Positions 33,829 to 37,319 of a stretch of 37,319 nt of DNA are shown one piece after another. Source of the DNA: Flavobacteriaceae bacterium (GTDB lineage: Bacteria > Bacteroidota > Bacteroidia > Flavobacteriales > Flavobacteriaceae); NCBI GenBank assembly GCA_024762795.1, contig JANTGS010000021.1, positions 1 to 37,319 of the forward strand, given 5' to 3'. Numbering within the stretch: position 1 is the stretch's first letter; each line of letters begins with the position of its first letter. The notes under the pieces were generated by a model. It was given only the letters and a program-made list of their open reading frames with translations, was not told where the DNA came from and did not search any database. A program made the position numbers and the translations under genes.

Positions 33829-34644
33829 GTGGATACGAACACTATTTTTCAGGAAATTAACAAAATCATAATAACTTACGGCCCAAAGCTAATTGGTGCT
33901 ATTGTTGTATGGTTCATCGGTATCTGGGTAATAAAAATAATTACAAATGCCTTTAACAGGATGATGGACAAAAGCAATACAGATGCTTCACTCAAACCCT
34001 TCCTTAAAAGTCTTATAAGCATCTTATTAAAGGTCTTGCTGGCTATTAGCGTATTGGGAATGTTAGGAGTTCAAATGACCTCTTTTATTGCTATTTTAGG
34101 AGCAGCTGGACTGGCTGTGGGCATGGCTTTATCAGGGACACTTCAGAATTTTGCAGGAGGAGTTATGATTCTGATATTCAAACCATTTAAAGTTGGAGAT
34201 TTTATTGAAGCTCAGGGACATACCGGTACAGTTAAAGAAATTCAGATCTTTAATACGATCCTCAATACTTTAGATAACAGAACCGTTATCCTGCCTAACG
34301 GCGGATTATCTACCGGTGCCATGGTTAATTATTCAACTGAACCTATCAGAAGAGTTGATTTTACCTTTGGTATTGGTTATGGTGACAGTGTAGAAAAAGC
34401 AAGAGGAATAATCAATAAACTAATCGCTGATGATCAGCGTATTTTAAAAGATCCACCTTCTTTTATAGGACTTTCAGAACTGGGTGACAGTTCTGTTAAT
34501 CTTACAGTTAGAGTATGGACTAAAGGTGAGGATTACTGGGATGTGTTTTTCGATATGAATGAAAATGTTTACAATTCATTCAACAGTTCAGGTATTAATA
34601 TTCCGTTTCCTCAAATGGATGTACATATACAACAGAATCAGTAA
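33829..34644 (+). CDS. mscS: Small-conductance mechanosensitive channel (MscS family)
   Basis: A 271-residue inner-membrane channel that opens on hypo-osmotic shock. The third helix and pore-lining signature GAAGLAVGMALSGTLQNFAGG lies near residues 87-107. The conserved GDFIEAQGHTGTVKEI beta-domain entry is near 122-137 and VILPNGGLS near 151-159. Length is close to E. coli MscS (286). The start is GTG at 33829, chosen because no ATG lies nearby upstream in frame and the N-terminal helix is complete. It follows the repeat-rich gene by 26 bases. Confidence 0.94.
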   Translation: MDTNTIFQEINKIIITYGPKLIGAIVVWFIGIWVIKIITNAFNRMMDKSNTDASLKPFLKSLISILLKVLLAISVLGMLGVQMTSFIAILGAAGLAVGMALSGTLQNFAGGVMILIFKPFKVGDFIEAQGHTGTVKEIQIFNTILNTLDNRTVILPNGGLSTGAMVNYSTEPIRRVDFTFGIGYGDSVEKARGIINKLIADDQRILKDPPSFIGLSELGDSSVNLTVRVWTKGEDYWDVFFDMNENVYNSFNSSGINIPFPQMDVHIQQNQ

Positions 34645-34664
34645 AATCTTTATGATCACCAAAG

Positions 34665-34689
34665 AAGCAGTTTACAGGCTGCTTTTTTT
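34665..34689 (+). terminator. Terminator of mscS, overlapping the L-2-HG oxidase stop
   Basis: AAGCAG (34665-34670) pairs with CTGCTT (34679-34684) and is followed by seven T residues. The T run includes the stop codon of the converging gene. Confidence 0.8.
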
Positions 34690-35956
34690 ATTTGGTATGG
34701 TAACAGCATTCTCCCTGATCTCCTTCAACATCATTATTTGTAATATTTACTTCCAGCGTTCTTGAAACGATCTCATCGGCAATGGCCAGACAAGCAGTTG
34801 CAGCCGGTGATGGTGCATTGATCACATGAAGAGTCCCATTGTGATTGATAATTTTAAAATCGTCAACCATATTACCTTCCTGATCAATAGCCTGAGCCCT
34901 GACCCCCGATCTGGAAAAAACCACATCATCCCTGGTAATTTCAGGCATCATTTTAGAGAGTTCTTTTACAAAAAGGGTTTTTGAAAAAGCCCGTTTATAC
35001 TCATCAATACCTTTTCTCCAGAATTTAAAAAATAATTTCCAGGTTCCTTTAAAACCCAGAGCCTGAACTGTATCTTTCATATCGAAATCGGTTCTTTTAT
35101 ACCCTTCTCTTTTAAAAGTAAAGACCGCATTGGGGCCACATTCCACCCCACCTTTGATCATTCTTGTAAAATGTACTCCCAAAAAAGGGAATTTCGGGTC
35201 CGGAACCGGATAAACCAGATTTTTAATTTTTTCCTGAGCTTTCTTATTGAGCTCATAATAATCTCCCCTGAAACCTACAATCTGCATATCGAGTTCTAAA
35301 CCATCTTTATGGGCAAGCCTGTCTGATTCCAGTCCTGCACAAAAGATTACCTTTTCTGCCTTAAAATCACCTCCTGTGGTGTGCAGTTCTTTATATTTCT
35401 TTTCAGAGCTTATTTCCTGTACTTCACATGAAGTGAACAGAGAACTTTCCGGATTGATCTTTGAAATCAGTTCAACAAACTTCGCACTCACATCCACATA
35501 ATCAATAATACCAGCAATCGGCACCCAAACGGCTTTAATTCCTTCTATAAAAGGTTCTTTTTTACGTATTTCATGCGAATTCAGATAGGAGATCCCTTCT
35601 GTTTCATTTAAAATACCATTTTGATAGATCTGCTCGAGTACGGGTAGCTCCTCTTCTTTTGTAGCTACAATGATCTTACCGCAAATATCATGATTTACGC
35701 CGTATTTACGGGCAAAATTTACCAATTGCTCCCTTCCGTTCTTACAATTTAAAGCTTTATAAGAACCGGGTTTGTAATAAATACCCGAATGGATCACCCC
35801 TGAATTTCTACCGGTTTGATGTTTACCAATATGCTCTTCCTTCTCAAGGATAGCTATTGCACAATCAGGAAATTTCTTTTGTAGTTTATACGCGGTTGCA
35901 AGTCCAACAATTCCCGCTCCGACTACAATAAAATCATAAGGTTTCTTTCTGGTCAT
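34688..35956 (-). CDS. lhgO: L-2-hydroxyglutarate oxidase
   Basis: A 422-residue FAD-dependent oxidase of the DAO family, the LhgO/L2HGDH type, which oxidises L-2-hydroxyglutarate to 2-oxoglutarate. The dinucleotide-binding glycine motif is GAGIVGLATAYKL at residues 13-25. The GKHQTGRNSGVIHSGIYYKPGS segment (43-64) is the hallmark of this enzyme. The late SRSGVRAQAID and NAPSPAATACLAIAD motifs are conserved. It is membrane-associated or cytosolic. It lies 4 bases after the MFS gene and is co-transcribed with it. In metabolism it repairs a side product of malate dehydrogenase-type enzymes or handles lysine breakdown. Confidence 0.92.
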   Translation of the reverse strand: MTRKKPYDFIVVGAGIVGLATAYKLQKKFPDCAIAILEKEEHIGKHQTGRNSGVIHSGIYYKPGSYKALNCKNGREQLVNFARKYGVNHDICGKIIVATKEEELPVLEQIYQNGILNETEGISYLNSHEIRKKEPFIEGIKAVWVPIAGIIDYVDVSAKFVELISKINPESSLFTSCEVQEISSEKKYKELHTTGGDFKAEKVIFCAGLESDRLAHKDGLELDMQIVGFRGDYYELNKKAQEKIKNLVYPVPDPKFPFLGVHFTRMIKGGVECGPNAVFTFKREGYKRTDFDMKDTVQALGFKGTWKLFFKFWRKGIDEYKRAFSKTLFVKELSKMMPEITRDDVVFSRSGVRAQAIDQEGNMVDDFKIINHNGTLHVINAPSPAATACLAIADEIVSRTLEVNITNNDVEGDQGECCYHTK

Positions 35957-35960
35957 TTTT

Positions 35961-37265
35961 TTAACCTTTAAAATGAGATTTTTTAATAAAACTTATCACA
36001 ATAAAACTGGTAAAGAAAAAGAGAGACAACAAAAGGATCGAAGTTTTCATTGAATCAGTTACAGCCAGTACTATTCCAAAAATAAAAGTTCCCCAGACAA
36101 TTGCCAGTTTTTCGGTAACGTCGAAAAAACTAAAGTAAGTGGCATTATCTGTGGTATCTTCAGGTAAAAGTTTTGAATAGGTTGATCGCGATAAGGTTTG
36201 AATAGCCCCCATTACCATACCGATCAATCCGCCAAGTATATAGAATTTCAGATGAACATCAGGATCGTTCTTATCGAGTAAAGTTGCTCCATAACTTGCC
36301 AGTCCCCAAATTAAGATGGTAATTTTTAAGGTAGTAATATTTCCTATTCTGTCTGAAATCCTAGAAAAAATAAATGCCCCGGCAATGGCTACCAGCTGAA
36401 TAAGTAATATGGTTGTGATCAGTTCTCCTGTAGACAATCCAATTTCCGTCTTACCAAAAATAGTTGCCATAAGAATTATGGTTTGCACGCCTACACTATA
36501 CAAAAAGAAAGAAGTAAGAAAAGTTACCAGAACCGGGAATTTATGCAATTCTTTTAAAACTTTTTTCAATTCGAGGTAACCATTAAAAAGATAGCCCTTT
36601 TGCGGAGTCCTGTTATGCACATTTACCGGAAGGTATTTAAAGGTATATTGTGCAAAGCCTGCCCACCATATTCCAACTGTAAGAAAAGAGATCCTCGGAG
36701 CCAGCGTACTGTCCGAAATTCCATACCATTCAGGTTTTAAAACCATACTTAAATTGAACATCAATAAAAGAACCGAACCCATATAGCCATAAATAAAGCC
36801 TTTGGCACTCACATCATCGCGCTGATCGTAATAAGCAACTTCCGGCAAATAGGCATTGTAAAAAACCAGACTTCCCCAAAAACCTATACTTGCCAAAACA
36901 GAGAAAATTATCCCTACCCATAAGGTTTCAATTCCTGTAAAAAAGAATAAGGCCATCACCGACAGGGAGCCAAGATAACAGAAAAACTGCATATAAACTT
37001 TCTTATTTCCTATATAATCGGCTATACCTGATAATAAAGGTGAAATAAAAGCTACTATTAAAAAGGATAAGGATAAGGCATAAGTATATAGCGAAGTGTT
37101 GTTAAACTGAAACCCCATAAAAGTAACCAGTCCGCTATCGGATCTTGTTACACTTTCATAATAAATTGGAAAAACGGCAGTGCTGATCACTAGGGAATAA
37201 ACAGAATTAGCCCAATCGTAAAATGCCCAGCTGTTTATTAATTTCTTATCTCCTTTCTTGAGCAT
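35961..37265 (-). CDS. MFS transporter, UMF1/Atg22-like family
   Basis: A 434-residue major facilitator with 12 predicted helices. The N-terminal INSWAFYDWANSVYSLVIST (residues 10-29) is the signature of the Atg22/UMF1 (unknown major facilitator 1) group, related to vacuolar amino-acid effluxers. The substrate is unknown. An in-frame TTG at 37289 would add eight residues, but the ATG at 37265 fits the family N-terminus. It is the first gene of a two-gene unit with the L-2-hydroxyglutarate oxidase. Transport of a related metabolite is a guess. The window ends before a clear promoter can be seen. Confidence 0.88.
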   Translation of the reverse strand: MLKKGDKKLINSWAFYDWANSVYSLVISTAVFPIYYESVTRSDSGLVTFMGFQFNNTSLYTYALSLSFLIVAFISPLLSGIADYIGNKKVYMQFFCYLGSLSVMALFFFTGIETLWVGIIFSVLASIGFWGSLVFYNAYLPEVAYYDQRDDVSAKGFIYGYMGSVLLLMFNLSMVLKPEWYGISDSTLAPRISFLTVGIWWAGFAQYTFKYLPVNVHNRTPQKGYLFNGYLELKKVLKELHKFPVLVTFLTSFFLYSVGVQTIILMATIFGKTEIGLSTGELITTILLIQLVAIAGAFIFSRISDRIGNITTLKITILIWGLASYGATLLDKNDPDVHLKFYILGGLIGMVMGAIQTLSRSTYSKLLPEDTTDNATYFSFFDVTEKLAIVWGTFIFGIVLAVTDSMKTSILLLSLFFFTSFIVISFIKKSHFKG

Positions 37266-37319
37266 CCTTGTTAATTTTTGAAGGCACAATTTATTAAAAT
37301 ATATTCAGATAATTATTAA

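Noticed and set aside
33336-33860. 174-residue frame overlapping the repeat-rich protein
   Set aside because: It is an alternative frame of the same 12-base repeats (as is the Gly/Leu/Val-rich minus frame at 33511-33717). The used frame has a signal peptide and a folded domain.

Overview
The window looks like a chromosomal core segment of a member of the Bacteroidota, most likely a Flavobacteriaceae. The reasons are low GC and AT-rich start regions with almost no Shine-Dalgarno sequences. Promoters carry the Bacteroidota -7 box TAnnTTTG. The protein set is also typical: DUF2279, a eukaryote-like NADP isocitrate dehydrogenase, the dnaA / phosphatase / RsmI-like trio and trmD-rplS-icd order. 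No phage, insertion sequence, CRISPR array, tRNA or rRNA was recognised.

Layout. 1-800: TSUP permease. 801-1676: gene-free, with small REP-like hairpins and copy 1 of a long structured intergenic repeat that runs into the 3' end of rdgB (minus). 2351-3934: cysH plus a sugar-nucleotide epimerase. 4052-9946 (minus): a complete tripartite RND efflux operon (adaptor, pump, outer-membrane channel). 10348-11799 (minus): HtrA/DegP-like periplasmic protease. 11922-15232: dapF, a GNAT acetyltransferase, mltG and a DUF2279 protein in one tight operon. 15366-15998: a lysozyme-like secreted protein. 16084-18694 (minus): dnaA, a low-molecular-weight phosphatase and an RsmI-like methyltransferase. 18861-21566: thioesterase (+), then YigZ, HAD and ribD (minus). 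21642-24988: GNAT, prmC, trmD, a PAP2 phosphatase and rplS. 24989-26145: 1.16 kb without a credible protein gene. 26146-28643: icd and an ATP-grasp ligase. 28649-32628 (minus): MATE exporter, polysaccharide flippase, LysE-type exporter and DinB-like protein. 32729-34644: a basic repeat-rich secreted protein and an MscS channel. 34688-37265 (minus): an Atg22/UMF1-type MFS transporter and L-2-hydroxyglutarate oxidase.

Most genes are housekeeping: nucleotide-pool sanitation, sulfate assimilation, cell-wall precursor and glycan processing, replication initiation, translation factors, riboflavin synthesis and the TCA cycle. Envelope transport is also well represented.

The most unusual part is 25.2-26.1 kb, between rplS and icd. 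It holds what look like two tandem non-coding transcription units. The first has a textbook promoter (TTTG, 19 bp, TATATTTG), about 380 nt rich in nested perfect helices including a C(UUCG)G hairpin, and a strong U-tract terminator. The second is about 275 nt, with a -7 box, several helices and a 14-bp terminator. The same palindrome followed by an A tract lies 78-80 bp upstream of both -7 boxes. I could not match either RNA to tmRNA, RNase P RNA, SRP RNA or any other family I know. The second notable item is the long folded repeat found both at the rdgB end and after rplS.
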